Of a stretch of DNA of 64,000 bases, positions 1 to 7,487 are shown piece by piece (within the stretch, counting starts at the first letter, position 1; every line of letters starts with the position of its first letter). This DNA comes from Ralstonia sp. 25mfcol4.1 (GTDB taxonomy: Bacteria; Pseudomonadota; Gammaproteobacteria; Burkholderiales; Burkholderiaceae), in assembly GCF_900104095.1 (NCBI RefSeq), contig NZ_FNJO01000006.1:248001-312000 (forward strand), read 5' to 3'. The translations under genes and the position numbers were made by a program. The notes below the pieces were generated by a model. That model saw only the letters and a list, made by a program, of their open reading frames with translations. It did no database searches and was not told where the DNA came from.

Positions 1-401
1 TCGAAATACACCAGCGCGACGTCGATCTGCTTCAGTTCGCGGGACTGGCACAGCAACCAGCCGTAGATCTTGGCCTGGGCCCAGTGCAGCGCCTGGTGGT
101 TCTGCGGAATCTCCACCTTCTGACCGCGCACCGTCTTGATTTCTTCCACGCGGTTGGTCACCGGGTTGTAGCCATCGGCCCGCCCGCGCACCCGCAGGCC
201 CTCGAAATCGCCCGACAGGGCTACCTCGGCCTCATAGCCCGGCCCGCGCCGGCTTGTCACCACGCCATGCCCGGCCACGCCCTCCTGCCCCGTGGGTGAG
301 GGCGTGAAGCGCAGGTCGAGGTCGCCCGCCTTGGCCGTGAACTCGCACAGGGTGCGCACGGCGACGGTATAGCGGGGCGGGTTGGTGGATGTGGCGGACA
401 A
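1..401 (-). CDS. DinG-like ATP-dependent helicase, N-terminal part (partial)
   Basis: The gene runs off the left edge; only about 133 N-terminal residues are visible. The reading begins LSATSTNPPRYTVAVRTLCEF from a TTG codon at 401, which I chose because it lies just before the conserved-looking segment; no strong Shine-Dalgarno is present. The visible part has a GRADGY segment followed by VEEIKTVRG, which is the D...ExK pattern of PD-(D/E)XK nucleases, then QALHWAQAKIYGWLL. A Cas4/RecB-like nuclease domain of this kind precedes the DinG/Rad3-type helicase core in a family common in beta-proteobacteria; the core itself lies outside the window, so the helicase call is inference. The gene diverges from exonuclease III, with a LexA-type box 29 bp upstream of its start, consistent with damage-induced expression. 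Confidence 0.6.
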   Translation of the reverse strand, partial: MSATSTNPPRYTVAVRTLCEFTAKAGDLDLRFTPSPTGQEGVAGHGVVTSRRGPGYEAEVALSGDFEGLRVRGRADGYNPVTNRVEEIKTVRGQKVEIPQNHQALHWAQAKIYGWLLCQSRELKQIDVALVYF

Positions 402-429
402 GACGCAAAGGGGGTGGAAGATCGCGGGA

Positions 430-445
430 CTGTATGAATATACAG
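430..445. promoter_or_regulatory. LexA (SOS) box
   Basis: CTGTATGAATATACAG is a CTGT-N8-ACAG palindrome with an AT-rich core, matching the LexA operator consensus of E. coli and beta-proteobacteria. It lies between the divergent helicase (start 401) and exonuclease III (start 518), so it could repress either or both. dinG is a classic LexA target, which makes the helicase the more likely one. Confidence 0.8.
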
Positions 446-517
446 TGATCGGACACCGACAGGAAATCCCCGCGCGGGAATCTAAGATGGAAACCGGCCT
501 GAAAGGAGAACGTTCCG

Positions 518-1465
518 ATGCATCCGCTCAAGATCGCCACCTTCAATATCAACGGGGTACGCACGCGCCTGCAGGCGCTGTTGAACTGGCTGGAACGCGA
601 GGCGCCCGACGTGGCCTGCCTGCAGGAGCTGAAGACGGTGGACGAGGGGTTTCCGATCGACGAGATCCGCGCGGCCGGCTACGGGGCGATCTGGCACGGG
701 CAGAAGTCCTGGAATGGCGTGGCGATCCTGGCCAGGGGCGCCGATCCCGTGGAGGTGCGACGCGGACTGCCGGGCGGCGACGAGGACACGCAGAGCCGTT
801 ACCTGGAAGCCGCCGTGGAGGGCGTGCTGATCGCGTGCCTGTACCTGCCCAACGGCAATCCTCAGCCGGGCCCGAAGTTCGACTACAAGCTGGCGTGGTT
901 TGAACGGCTGATCCAGCATGCGCAGACCCTGCTGGAGAGCGGCCACCCGGTGGTGATCGCCGGCGACTACAACGTGGTGCCCACCGATGACGACATCTAC
1001 AACACGCGTTCATGGCTCAAGGATGCGCTGTTGCAGCCGGAAAGCCGCGAATGTTACCGGCGTCTGCTGGCGCAGGGATGGACCGATGCGCTGCGGGCGC
1101 GCTATCCCGACGAGAAGATCTACACGTTCTGGGATTACTTTCGCCAGCACTGGCAGACCAATTCGGGGCTGCGGATCGACCACCTGCTGCTGAGCCCGGG
1201 CATGCGGATGCGTGATGCCGGCGTCGACAAATGGGTGCGCGGCGAGGAGAAGGCCAGCGATCATGCGCCGGCATGGGTGGTGATCGACGCTGGCGGCGGG
1301 GAGCCGGCCGGAACAGCGACGAAGGCTGCGGCGAAGGTAGCGACGAAGGTAGCGGCGAAGGAGTCCGTTACAAAAAAGTCGGCGGCAAGGAAGGCGCCCG
1401 TAAGGAACGCGCCTGCAAAGGAGGCCGTTGCAAAGAAGGCCGCCACGAAGAAGGCCGGCTCGTAA
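518..1465 (+). CDS. xth: Exodeoxyribonuclease III with lysine/alanine-rich C-terminal tail
   Basis: AP endonuclease / 3'-5' exonuclease of base-excision repair. The 315-residue product has the whole exonuclease III fold in residues 1-257: N10 in FNINGVRTR, E37 in LQELK, Y109 in LYLPNG, D150 and N152 in AGDYNVVPTDDDI, a YTFWDYF segment, and the D248-H249 pair in SDHAPAW. These are the metal and catalytic residues of the family. The start is preceded by GAAAGGAGA at a good distance. After the usual end point there is an extra tail of about 58 residues, almost all Ala, Lys, Val and Thr (AAKVATKVAAKE...VAKKAATKKAGS), like histone-H1-type DNA-binding tails. A LexA box lies 72 bp upstream, shared with the helicase. 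Confidence 0.95.
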   Translation: MHPLKIATFNINGVRTRLQALLNWLEREAPDVACLQELKTVDEGFPIDEIRAAGYGAIWHGQKSWNGVAILARGADPVEVRRGLPGGDEDTQSRYLEAAVEGVLIACLYLPNGNPQPGPKFDYKLAWFERLIQHAQTLLESGHPVVIAGDYNVVPTDDDIYNTRSWLKDALLQPESRECYRRLLAQGWTDALRARYPDEKIYTFWDYFRQHWQTNSGLRIDHLLLSPGMRMRDAGVDKWVRGEEKASDHAPAWVVIDAGGGEPAGTATKAAAKVATKVAAKESVTKKSAARKAPVRNAPAKEAVAKKAATKKAGS

Positions 1466-1495
1466 ACAAAAAATCGCCGGGGGACGATCCCGGCG
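1464..1495 (-). terminator. Intrinsic terminator between convergent xth and tetR
   Basis: A stem CGCCGGG (1475-1481) pairs with CCCGGCG (1489-1495) over a 7-nt loop. Read on the minus strand it is followed by a run of T (the A-rich stretch 1465-1473), so it terminates the TetR transcript. On the plus strand it directly follows xth but lacks a T run there. Confidence 0.7.
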
Positions 1496-1589
1496 TCGGA
1501 GAAATGGTGACGCCCGTCGCGAGAGCGGACAGCTGGCGTCGGGCGCCTGAACCGGGGCGCCCAGAAAACTGTTCAGGCCAGGCGGGTCA

Positions 1590-2195
1590 TCAGGCCATCG
1601 CCGGTTCGTGCTCCGTCACCGCGCACATCGACCCGCGCACGGCGCCCAGCAGCATGTCGGCCGCGGCGTCCAGCCGGTCGCTGGAGCCCGACATCCGCGC
1701 GGTGATGATGCCGTTCTGGATCGCGCCATACAGCACCTTGGCCAGCAACTGCGGCGGCACCGGGTACGGCTGGCCGCGTTCGGTTTCGGCGCGGCGCAGC
1801 AGGTTCGCGATCCAGGTTTCATTCGCCTGGAAATGCGCCTGCAGGTAGCTGCGGATCGCATCGGGCAGTGCCAGCACCTCGGCGGACAACATCCCGGCCA
1901 GGCAGATCTGGTTCAGCTCGATATCGTTGCGCAACGGGCCCACATATCGCTCCGCCTGCTCGATCAGCGGCAGCGATGTGTCGATGGCCGCCAGCCGGGC
2001 CTGCGAGCGTTCACGGTACAGGCGCACCACTTCCAGCACCAGGTCGTCCTTGGCCGGGAAGTAGTAGTGGATGCTCGATGTCTTCACGCCTACCAGCTCC
2101 GCGAGGTCGCGGTAGCTGAAACCGTTGTAGCCCCGTTGCCGGATCAGCACGGAGGCGTGCTCGAGCAATTGATCGCGTACGGAATGCGTTTTCAT
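1590..2195 (-). CDS. TetR/AcrR-family transcriptional repressor
   Basis: Product of 201 residues. The N-terminal helix-turn-helix is clear: residues about 10-55, LLEHASVLIRQRGYNGFSYRDLAELVGVKTSSIHYYFPAKDDL, with the family's IHYYFPAKDDL recognition end. The C-terminal half (ICLAGMLSAEVLALP) resembles the TetR_C domain of the AcuR/NemR group; its ligand cannot be read from sequence. The start codon gives an ordinary TetR N-terminus. It lies 59 bp downstream of a 33-codon peptide gene and then the D-x-[FY]-TDGAR repeat gene, all on the same strand, so it may be the last gene of that unit. The two operator-like repeats at 2967 and 3100 are plausible autoregulatory sites, which is inference. Confidence 0.9.
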   Translation of the reverse strand: MKTHSVRDQLLEHASVLIRQRGYNGFSYRDLAELVGVKTSSIHYYFPAKDDLVLEVVRLYRERSQARLAAIDTSLPLIEQAERYVGPLRNDIELNQICLAGMLSAEVLALPDAIRSYLQAHFQANETWIANLLRRAETERGQPYPVPPQLLAKVLYGAIQNGIITARMSGSSDRLDAAADMLLGAVRGSMCAVTEHEPAMA

Positions 2196-2254
2196 GTCAA
2201 CTGTCCGCGCCTTTTGTGGCGATGGACCCTCCGGTTGTTCGCCCGTCCGTCCTC

Positions 2255-2356
2255 TCAGATGGACAGCGTCTGCGCAACCAGCGAGAGGACTGCGCCGCTG
2301 GTGAGGCAGAGCACCACCCAGCCGCCCAGGATCAGGGCTGTGTCACGCAAGGTCAT
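2255..2356 (-). CDS. 33-residue hydrophobic peptide, predicted single-pass membrane protein
   Basis: A short reading frame, MTLRDTALILGG followed by WVVLCLTSGAVLSLVAQTLSI, has GGAG 8 nt upstream of its ATG. Residues about 7-30 form one hydrophobic helix, so the product would sit in the inner membrane. It lies 67 bp after the repeat-protein gene and 59 bp before the TetR gene on the same strand, which suggests cotranscription. I recognise no family. The ribosome-binding site, membrane helix and operon position support it; length alone makes it uncertain. Confidence 0.5.
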   Translation of the reverse strand: MTLRDTALILGGWVVLCLTSGAVLSLVAQTLSI

Positions 2357-2423
2357 GATGAAACTCCAGGTATCTGTTGCGGCCGTGCCCCGTCATTTAC
2401 CGGGTCACGGCCGTTGCGGGGGC

Positions 2424-2873
2424 TCAGACGAGGGCGCCGTCGGTGTACACGTCGAAGTTGCGCGACGGTTCGGACGACACACCCGTGCGGTCCAGGCCGG
2501 CGACGGTGCGGGCACCATCGGTGTACGGGTCGAACTTGCCGATCTTGGCGCCGTCGGTGAACGGGTCGGCCTTGCCGACGCGTGCGCCATCGGTGTAGGC
2601 GTCGCGGTTGCCGATGCTGGCCACCAGGCCGTCGCGGTTGGTCACGCGGGCACCGTCGGTGAAGGCGTCCCGGTTACCGATGCGGGCGCCTTCGGTGAAG
2701 GCATCGAACTTGCCCTGGCGGGCGCCATCGGTAAATGCGCTGCGCTGGTCTTGCACGCGATAGCTGTAACCGTAGACTTCGCCGGTCTTTTGCGCGGCGG
2801 GGGCTGCCTGGACGGCGCCAGTCACAAAGGCGGCGGCGAGGGCGGCGGCGGTAACGATGGTCTTGGCGTTCAT
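2424..2873 (-). CDS. Exported D-x-[FY]-TDGAR repeat protein (149 aa)
   Basis: Residues 1-23 are a Sec signal peptide (MNAKTIVTAAALAAAFVTG... ending AVQA/A). The mature protein is almost entirely made of units of 12-14 residues: SAFTDGARQGKF, DAFTEGARIGNR, DAFTDGARVTNR, a degenerate DGLVASIGNR, DAYTDGARVGKA, DPFTDGAKIGKF, DPYTDGARTVAG and DVYTDGALV. It is acidic, has no cysteine and should be periplasmic or secreted. Such repeats occur in small exported proteins of Cupriavidus and Ralstonia, some annotated as CopQ-like copper-resistance proteins; I recall that link but cannot confirm it here. A paralogue with three units lies at 22614. A GAG-rich ribosome-binding site (AGGAGAGC) precedes the ATG. 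Two operator-like repeats lie upstream. Confidence 0.85.
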   Translation of the reverse strand: MNAKTIVTAAALAAAFVTGAVQAAPAAQKTGEVYGYSYRVQDQRSAFTDGARQGKFDAFTEGARIGNRDAFTDGARVTNRDGLVASIGNRDAYTDGARVGKADPFTDGAKIGKFDPYTDGARTVAGLDRTGVSSEPSRNFDVYTDGALV

Positions 2874-2966
2874 GATGCTCTCCTTTGCAAGGTCGGCGAT
2901 CCCGGTTCGTGTGTGGATCGCTGGCCGATGTCTGTGCTGCGAATCAGGGGTCTTTGTTCTGGCTGC

Positions 2967-2986
2967 TATCTACTGCTAGATAGATA
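2967..2986. promoter_or_regulatory. Operator-like repeat, proximal copy
   Basis: TATCTACTGCTAGATAGATA. It contains TATCTA and TAGATA arms around a 4-bp centre, a palindrome of the size bound by TetR dimers. It matches the copy at 3100 in 19 of 20 positions and lies 94 bp upstream of the repeat-protein start. Confidence 0.55.
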
Positions 2987-3095
2987 CGTTGCGCTAAAAA
3001 AAAGACCGCTTCCGGTACTGACAAACAACCTGATGATGCTTGGATTCGGCTGCGCTGCTTGTTTCGTTTGCTGCGTTGCGTCGTCCATGGCTCGA

Positions 3096-3124
3096 ATATT
3101 ATCTACTACTAGATAGATAAGCAA
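3096..3124 (-). promoter_or_regulatory. Promoter with embedded operator-like repeat, distal copy
   Basis: On the minus strand TTGCTT (3124-3119) and TAATAT (3101-3096) are spaced by 17 bp. The repeat TATCTACTACTAGATAGATA (3100-3119, plus-strand reading) fills the spacer, so a bound repressor would block polymerase. It would drive the repeat protein, the 33-residue peptide and tetR. The TetR at 1590-2195 is the natural candidate regulator. Confidence 0.55.
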
Positions 3125-3211
3125 GGAGAATTTGAAGAAATTCCGATGTGCAAGGTGGAGGGTTTGCTCTACGCGCCCCTCCATTCTATGGTAATCCGTT
3201 GAATTTAAATG

Positions 3212-3246
3212 AGAAAACGGCGACGCCCCGCGCTGGGACCTCGCCG
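3212..3246 (-). terminator. Terminator after the FAH gene
   Basis: On the minus strand CGGCGA and TCGCCG (3246-3241 and 3223-3218) pair around an internal G+C-rich loop, followed by TTTT (3217-3214). It lies 27 bp past the FAH stop codon. Confidence 0.55.
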
Positions 3247-3272
3247 CCCTTGCATCAGCCGTACGGCCAGGT

Positions 3273-3968
3273 TTACCGCTTGCCGATCGTGAAAGCGATC
3301 TCGCCGACACCTTCGACGCCAGCTGTCACGGCATCACCGGGGTTCAGGGCGCCCACACCCGCCGGGGTGCCGGTGAAGATCAGGTCGCCGGGTTGCAGGG
3401 CCATGGCCTCCGAGATATAGGCGATGACGTCGGCCACGGGCCAGATCAGTTCGGTCAGGTCGCCCTCCTGGCGCATTTCGCCATTAACCTTGAGCCAGAT
3501 GGCGCCCTTGGCCGGGTGGCCGATTGCCGAGGCCGGTTGCAGCGGGCCGCACGGGCCCGACGCGTCGAACGACTTCGACCAGTCCCACGGGCGGCTCATT
3601 TTCTTGGCCACGTCCTGCAGGTCGCGGCGCGTCAGGTCGACGCCCACGCCATAGCCCCACACGAGATCCAGCGCCTGTTCGGGTTTGACGTTGGTGCCGG
3701 CCTTGCCGATGGCCACCACCAGTTCGATCTCGTGATGCAGGTTTTCGGTCAGTGGCGGATACGGCACGGTGCCTTCGGCTGCCACCACGGCGTCAGCCGG
3801 CTTGGTGAAGAAGAACGGCGGTTCGCGGTCAGGGTCCTTGCCCATTTCGCGGGCGTGCGCGGCGTAGTTGCGGCCCACGCAGAACACGCGGCGGATCGGA
3901 AAACGGGCCTGGCTGCCGGCAACGGCCACGCTGGCCTGCGGCGCGGGTTGGATCACGAAATCGGTCAT
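3273..3968 (-). CDS. Fumarylacetoacetate-hydrolase-family protein (fumarylpyruvate hydrolase-like)
   Basis: A 231-residue single-domain FAH protein, the size of fumarylpyruvate and acylpyruvate hydrolases. Visible family marks: RRVFCVGRNYAAHAREMG (residues 26-43), FFFTKPADA, metal ligands E80 and E82 in HHEIEL and D111 in GYGVGVDLTRRDLQ, and the end motif DLIFTGTPAGVG (195-206). These enzymes cleave C-C bonds of acylpyruvates made by ring fission, for example in gentisate degradation. It follows a VOC protein by 42 bp on the same strand; the pair and the divergent LysR gene form a small, probably aromatic-catabolic unit. The exact substrate is not given by the sequence. Confidence 0.9.
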   Translation of the reverse strand: MTDFVIQPAPQASVAVAGSQARFPIRRVFCVGRNYAAHAREMGKDPDREPPFFFTKPADAVVAAEGTVPYPPLTENLHHEIELVVAIGKAGTNVKPEQALDLVWGYGVGVDLTRRDLQDVAKKMSRPWDWSKSFDASGPCGPLQPASAIGHPAKGAIWLKVNGEMRQEGDLTELIWPVADVIAYISEAMALQPGDLIFTGTPAGVGALNPGDAVTAGVEGVGEIAFTIGKR

Positions 3969-4010
3969 GTCTCGCTCTGTCTTTCTATCAGTGGGAAAGG
4001 ATTGCCCGGG

Positions 4011-4433
4011 TTACTTCGCAAACACCTGGCTCAGGTCGCCAAACGCCTTGAATTCGAGGGCGTTGCCCGACGGGTCCAGGAAGAACATCGTGGCCTGTTC
4101 GCCCACCTGGCCCTTGAAGCGCACGTGCGGTTCGATCACGAACTTCGTGCCCGCGGCCCGCAGTTTGTCTGCTAGGCGTTCCCATTCGGCCATCGGCAGG
4201 ATCGCGCCGAAATGGCGTACCGGGACATCGTCGCCATCCACGGCACTGGTGGCGCGATGGCCGCATTCGTCCGGCGACAGGTGCGCCACGACCTGATGGC
4301 CGTAGAAGTTGAAGTCCACCCAGGCGTCCGAACTGCGCCCTTCGGGGCAGCCCAGCAGGTCGCCATAGAACTGGCGTGCGGTGGCGAGGTCGTGAACCGG
4401 AAAGGCAAGGTGGAACAGGGGAATGGCGCTCAT
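4011..4433 (-). CDS. VOC-superfamily (glyoxalase/dioxygenase fold) metalloprotein
   Basis: A 140-residue vicinal-oxygen-chelate protein. It begins [29 protein letters not shown] and ends [15 protein letters not shown]. Likely metal ligands are H8, H74 (VRHFGAI) and E127 (LEFK), the order usual for this fold. Members include glyoxalase I, extradiol dioxygenases and isomerases; I cannot choose the reaction. The next gene downstream, 42 bp away, is an FAH hydrolase, and a LysR gene diverges upstream, so a role in processing an aromatic ring-cleavage product is a reasonable inference. Confidence 0.85.
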   Translation of the reverse strand: MSAIPLFHLAFPVHDLATARQFYGDLLGCPEGRSSDAWVDFNFYGHQVVAHLSPDECGHRATSAVDGDDVPVRHFGAILPMAEWERLADKLRAAGTKFVIEPHVRFKGQVGEQATMFFLDPSGNALEFKAFGDLSQVFAK

Positions 4434-4473
4434 CGCTGTGGCTCTTTGGAGAGGCGGTTGTGGAGTGTGTCGT

Positions 4474-4485
4474 TGATTGTAATCA
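4474..4485. promoter_or_regulatory. LysR-type inverted repeat
   Basis: TGATTGTAATCA, arms TGATT/AATCA around GT, in the divergent spacer between the VOC gene and lysR. It is a candidate site for the adjacent LysR protein. Confidence 0.35.
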
Positions 4486-4526
4486 GCAGAACTCGTAATA
4501 TGAAACGAATCATTTTTTGACTAAGT

Positions 4527-4541
4527 ATCGAAAATTTCGAT
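4527..4541. promoter_or_regulatory. Perfect palindrome next to the lysR start
   Basis: ATCGAAAATTTCGAT has two 7-bp arms around one base and fits the T-N11-A LysR box. It ends 2 bp before the TTG at 4544, which argues for autoregulation and against the upstream TTG at 4517 as start. Confidence 0.45.
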
Positions 4542-4543
4542 GC

Positions 4544-5422
4544 TTGAATCGCGCCTTGCTACGCTACTTCAAGACTTTCCTGGTGGCCGCCGAAACCGGC
4601 TCGTTTTCCGCCGCCGGCACGCGGCTGGGCCTGACGCAATCGGCGGTCAGCACGCAGATCCGCCGCCTGGAAGACGATCTGGGCTGCACGCTGTTCGACC
4701 GCACTGGCAAATCGGTGGCCTTGAGTGACGAAGGCCGCCAGATGCTGGACGATGCCGCGCGGATGGTCGGGCTTTACGAATCGATGAAAGGTGCGCGGGC
4801 CCACCGCGACATGGCGCCGCTGGACCTTGGCGCCGTGTCCACCGTGCAATCGAGCCTGCTGCCCCAGGCGATGCAGCGTTTCAGGGTGGCGCACCCCGAC
4901 ACCCACGTGAACATCGTGCCGGGCATGTCGACCCAGTTGCTGACTCAGGTGGATGCCCGCGAACTGGATATCGCCGTGCTGGTGAAGCCACGCCTCGGCA
5001 TTCCGCCGGAACTGAAATGGGTGCCGCTGATCCGCGAACGGTTCGTGGCCGTGGCGCCGCCCGACGCGCCGGACACCCTGAAGACGTTGCTGGAGACCGT
5101 GCCGTTCATCCGCTACAACCGCCACTCCACGGGTGGGCAGCTGGTGGATCGGTACCTGCGGCGCCACCGGCTGTGGGTGCGCGAGGGCATGGAGCTGGAC
5201 GAGCCCGCCGTGATCCTGCAGATGGTGAGCGAAGGGTTGGGCTGCGCGATCATTCCGTCGGCACTGGTGCCGCTGCGGCAGACCCCTCACATCAAGGAAG
5301 TGCCGATGCCGGGCCAGCCGCTGTATCGCGAGATCGGGGTGCTGGTGCGGCAGTCGGCGCTCAAGCGAGCGTCGGCTGCCGCCCTGATCGACGCGTTCGT
5401 GGTGGCCAGCCGCGAACGCTGA
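4544..5422 (+). CDS. LysR-family transcriptional regulator
   Basis: About 292 residues. The winged helix-turn-helix is at residues 3-62 (ALLRYFKTFLVAAETGSFSAAGTRLGLTQSAVSTQIRRLEDDLGCTLFDRTGKSVALSDEG), followed by a periplasmic-binding-like effector domain. The start is not settled: a TTG at 4517 gives 9 extra residues, but a palindrome that looks like the operator covers 4527-4541, so I prefer the TTG at 4544; neither has a clear ribosome-binding site. It diverges from the VOC and FAH genes and most likely controls them. The inducer is unknown. Confidence 0.88.
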   Translation: MNRALLRYFKTFLVAAETGSFSAAGTRLGLTQSAVSTQIRRLEDDLGCTLFDRTGKSVALSDEGRQMLDDAARMVGLYESMKGARAHRDMAPLDLGAVSTVQSSLLPQAMQRFRVAHPDTHVNIVPGMSTQLLTQVDARELDIAVLVKPRLGIPPELKWVPLIRERFVAVAPPDAPDTLKTLLETVPFIRYNRHSTGGQLVDRYLRRHRLWVREGMELDEPAVILQMVSEGLGCAIIPSALVPLRQTPHIKEVPMPGQPLYREIGVLVRQSALKRASAAALIDAFVVASRER

Positions 5423-5446
5423 GGGGAAAGGCGGGACAGGGGATTC

Positions 5447-6745
5447 TCAGGCCCGTGCCGGCTGTGGGGTGGCTTCCGGCGCCTTGCGGCGCACCATTAG
5501 CGCCAGCAGCGCGGCCACCAGGCAGGCGCTACCCGCAACGTACAGCGCCGGCGAGTAGGTGAGCCACAGCGTGCGTGACAGCCCGGCGCCAAACGCCGCC
5601 GTGGCCGCGCCTATCTGGTGCGCGGCGAAGATCCAGCCGAACACCATCGGGGCGCGCTCGCGGCCGAACGTGCTGCCGGCCAGCTTGATGGTGGGCGGTA
5701 CCGTGGCGATCCAGTCCAGACCGTAGAACATGGCGAACACAGACAGGCCATAGAGCGTGAATTCCGAGTGCGGCAGCCAGAACAGCGACAGGCCGCGCAA
5801 CGCGTAGTACCAGAACAGCAGCTTGCGGCTGTCGTAGCGATCCGACAGCCAGCCGGACATGATGGTGCCGACGAAGTCGAACGCGCCCATCATCGCCAGC
5901 GCCGAGGCGGCTGGTACGGCTGACATGCCAAAGTCTGCGCACAGTGCGATGAAGTGCGTCTGGATCAGCCCGTTGGTCGACAGTCCGCAGATAAAGAAGG
6001 TGCCGGCCAGGATCCAGAACGTCTGCGTGCGGGCTGCCTCGCGCAGCACCACGAACGGACCCGACCATGACAGGGGCGCGGCTGGCGCCGGCGCCGCGGC
6101 AACCGCCGCCGGCACTTCGCCATAGGGCGCCAGGCCGACGTCGGCCGGCCGCCCGCGCAGGAAACCCAGCACCACCACCGCCAGCGCGGCACATGCCGCC
6201 AGCACGGGCAGCACTGCCACGCGCCAGCCCATATGCTCGATCAGCCATGCCGCGACAGGCAGGAAGGCGAGTTGTCCCGTGGCGGAACTGGCGGTGAGCA
6301 CACCGATGACCAGCCCGCGCCGCGCCGTGAACCAGCGGTTGGCCACCAGGGCGGCCAGCACCAGGGCCGTGAGCCCGGAGCCGACGCCCAGCATCAGGCC
6401 CCAGGCCACGAACAGCTGCCAGATCTGCGTGGAGACCGTCGCCAGTGCCATGCCACCGGCAATCAGCGCCAGGGCCGCACAGACGACATTGCGAACACCG
6501 AATCGCTCCATCAGGATGGCCGAGAACGGCGCCATCAGCCCGAACAGCGCAAAGCGGAAGGCCAGGATCGATGACACCTGGTCGGTACTCCAGCCCATCT
6601 CGGTGGTCAGCGGTTTCAGGAAGGCGCCGGGCAGGCCGAGCGCGGCGGAAGTGGTCAGCATCACGCAGAACGTGATGGCGGCGACGATCCACGCGTAGTG
6701 GATGCCGCGCCGGTCCAGCCGGCTGGATAGGGCTTGCGCAAACAT
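5447..6745 (-). CDS. MFS transporter (oxalate/monocarboxylate type)
   Basis: About 432 residues with twelve predicted membrane helices in two sets of six, separated by a loop near residue 200 rich in Ala and Pro (EVPAAVAAAPAPAAPL). It opens YAWIVAAITFCVMLTTSAALGLPGAFLKPLTTEMGWS, like the OFA/MCT branch of the major facilitator superfamily that carries mono- and dicarboxylates. I place the start at 6745 because CGGAG precedes that ATG; an in-frame ATG at 6787 lacks a ribosome-binding site. It lies 71 bp after a TetR gene on the same strand, which is likely its regulator. The substrate cannot be told. Confidence 0.88.
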   Translation of the reverse strand: MFAQALSSRLDRRGIHYAWIVAAITFCVMLTTSAALGLPGAFLKPLTTEMGWSTDQVSSILAFRFALFGLMAPFSAILMERFGVRNVVCAALALIAGGMALATVSTQIWQLFVAWGLMLGVGSGLTALVLAALVANRWFTARRGLVIGVLTASSATGQLAFLPVAAWLIEHMGWRVAVLPVLAACAALAVVVLGFLRGRPADVGLAPYGEVPAAVAAAPAPAAPLSWSGPFVVLREAARTQTFWILAGTFFICGLSTNGLIQTHFIALCADFGMSAVPAASALAMMGAFDFVGTIMSGWLSDRYDSRKLLFWYYALRGLSLFWLPHSEFTLYGLSVFAMFYGLDWIATVPPTIKLAGSTFGRERAPMVFGWIFAAHQIGAATAAFGAGLSRTLWLTYSPALYVAGSACLVAALLALMVRRKAPEATPQPARA

Positions 6746-6816
6746 GGGGCTCCGTTGGGGGCGATGGGGTGGAAGGAGGAAAGGCATCGACGGTTATGGC
6801 GCGATGCCCAAGGCGA

Positions 6817-7443
6817 TCAGGCCGGGGCGGCCTCGCCGGCGTTCAGCAGCCAGGCGCGGGCGGCGTCCAGGATGTCGTCGGAAAGGGGATCCCCGGCGGT
6901 GGCGCGTGCCAGCGTGACGGCACCGACCATCGTGGCCATTTCCAGCAGGGCAGTGCGGTGCGCGAGGGCGTCGTCAGCACCGGGCCCCGCCGCTGTCGCA
7001 TCGGGTGCGAGCGTCTTCCAGGCGTCCAGCAGCTGCCGGATGCCATCCAGAAAGGCGCCGCGCACGGGCTTGCCGGCTGGTTCGCGCGCCACGTCGCCAA
7101 CCAGTGCCGACGCCGGGCAACCATGTTCGGGTGCATCGCGATGCACTTCGCCGAGGTATTGATCCACCAGAAAGCGCCGGGCTGCGTGCGTGTCGCCGCC
7201 GGCCTGTTCGATCCGCTGCCGCCAGCGCGCCGCCGAATCGGCAAAGGCACGCGCACAGCCCACCGCCGCCAGTTCGTCCTTCGACGAAAAATGACCGTAG
7301 AAACCGCCATGGGTCAGTCCGGCGTCAGCCATCACCTGCGCCACCGTGACGCCGTGCAGGCCGTGTTGGCGGAACAACCGTGCCGACGCAGCCTCGATGG
7401 CTGTCCTATGCTGATCGGCGACTGCCCGTGATGCACGTGCCAT
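6817..7443 (-). CDS. TetR/AcrR-family regulator
   Basis: 208 residues. The helix-turn-helix spans about residues 12-58 (HRTAIEAASARLFRQHGLHGVTVAQVMADAGLTHGGFYGHFSSKDEL). GGFYGHFSSKDEL is typical of the TetR subgroup that often sits beside short-chain dehydrogenases. The ligand domain has two cysteines (C72, C118). It is upstream of and codirectional with the MFS transporter and diverges from the short-chain dehydrogenase at 7652, so it probably represses both sides through the inverted repeat at 7488-7540. Confidence 0.9.
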   Translation of the reverse strand: MARASRAVADQHRTAIEAASARLFRQHGLHGVTVAQVMADAGLTHGGFYGHFSSKDELAAVGCARAFADSAARWRQRIEQAGGDTHAARRFLVDQYLGEVHRDAPEHGCPASALVGDVAREPAGKPVRGAFLDGIRQLLDAWKTLAPDATAAGPGADDALAHRTALLEMATMVGAVTLARATAGDPLSDDILDAARAWLLNAGEAAPA

Positions 7444-7487
7444 GTCGATCTCCTTGTCGCAAATTCTTGAAAAACGAGCTTGACCGC

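Larger units (their letters stand above)
2874..3272. other. 399-bp intergenic control region
   Basis: No convincing gene. It holds the two operator-like repeats (2967-2986, 3100-3119), a minus-strand promoter (3096-3124) and, at its right end, the terminator of the FAH gene. A 40-codon minus-strand frame (2966-3088, MDDATQQTKQAAQPNPS...) begins where that promoter would start transcription; it could be a leader peptide, but has no ribosome-binding site. Confidence 0.5.

Noticed and set aside
2966-3088. 40-codon leader peptide before the repeat protein
   Set aside because: It starts at the predicted transcription start but has no ribosome-binding site; kept only as a note in the control region.
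3146-3202. 18-codon plus-strand frame after AAGGAG
   Set aside because: The ribosome-binding site and ATG are 15 bp apart and the frame is too short and points into the terminator of the FAH gene.
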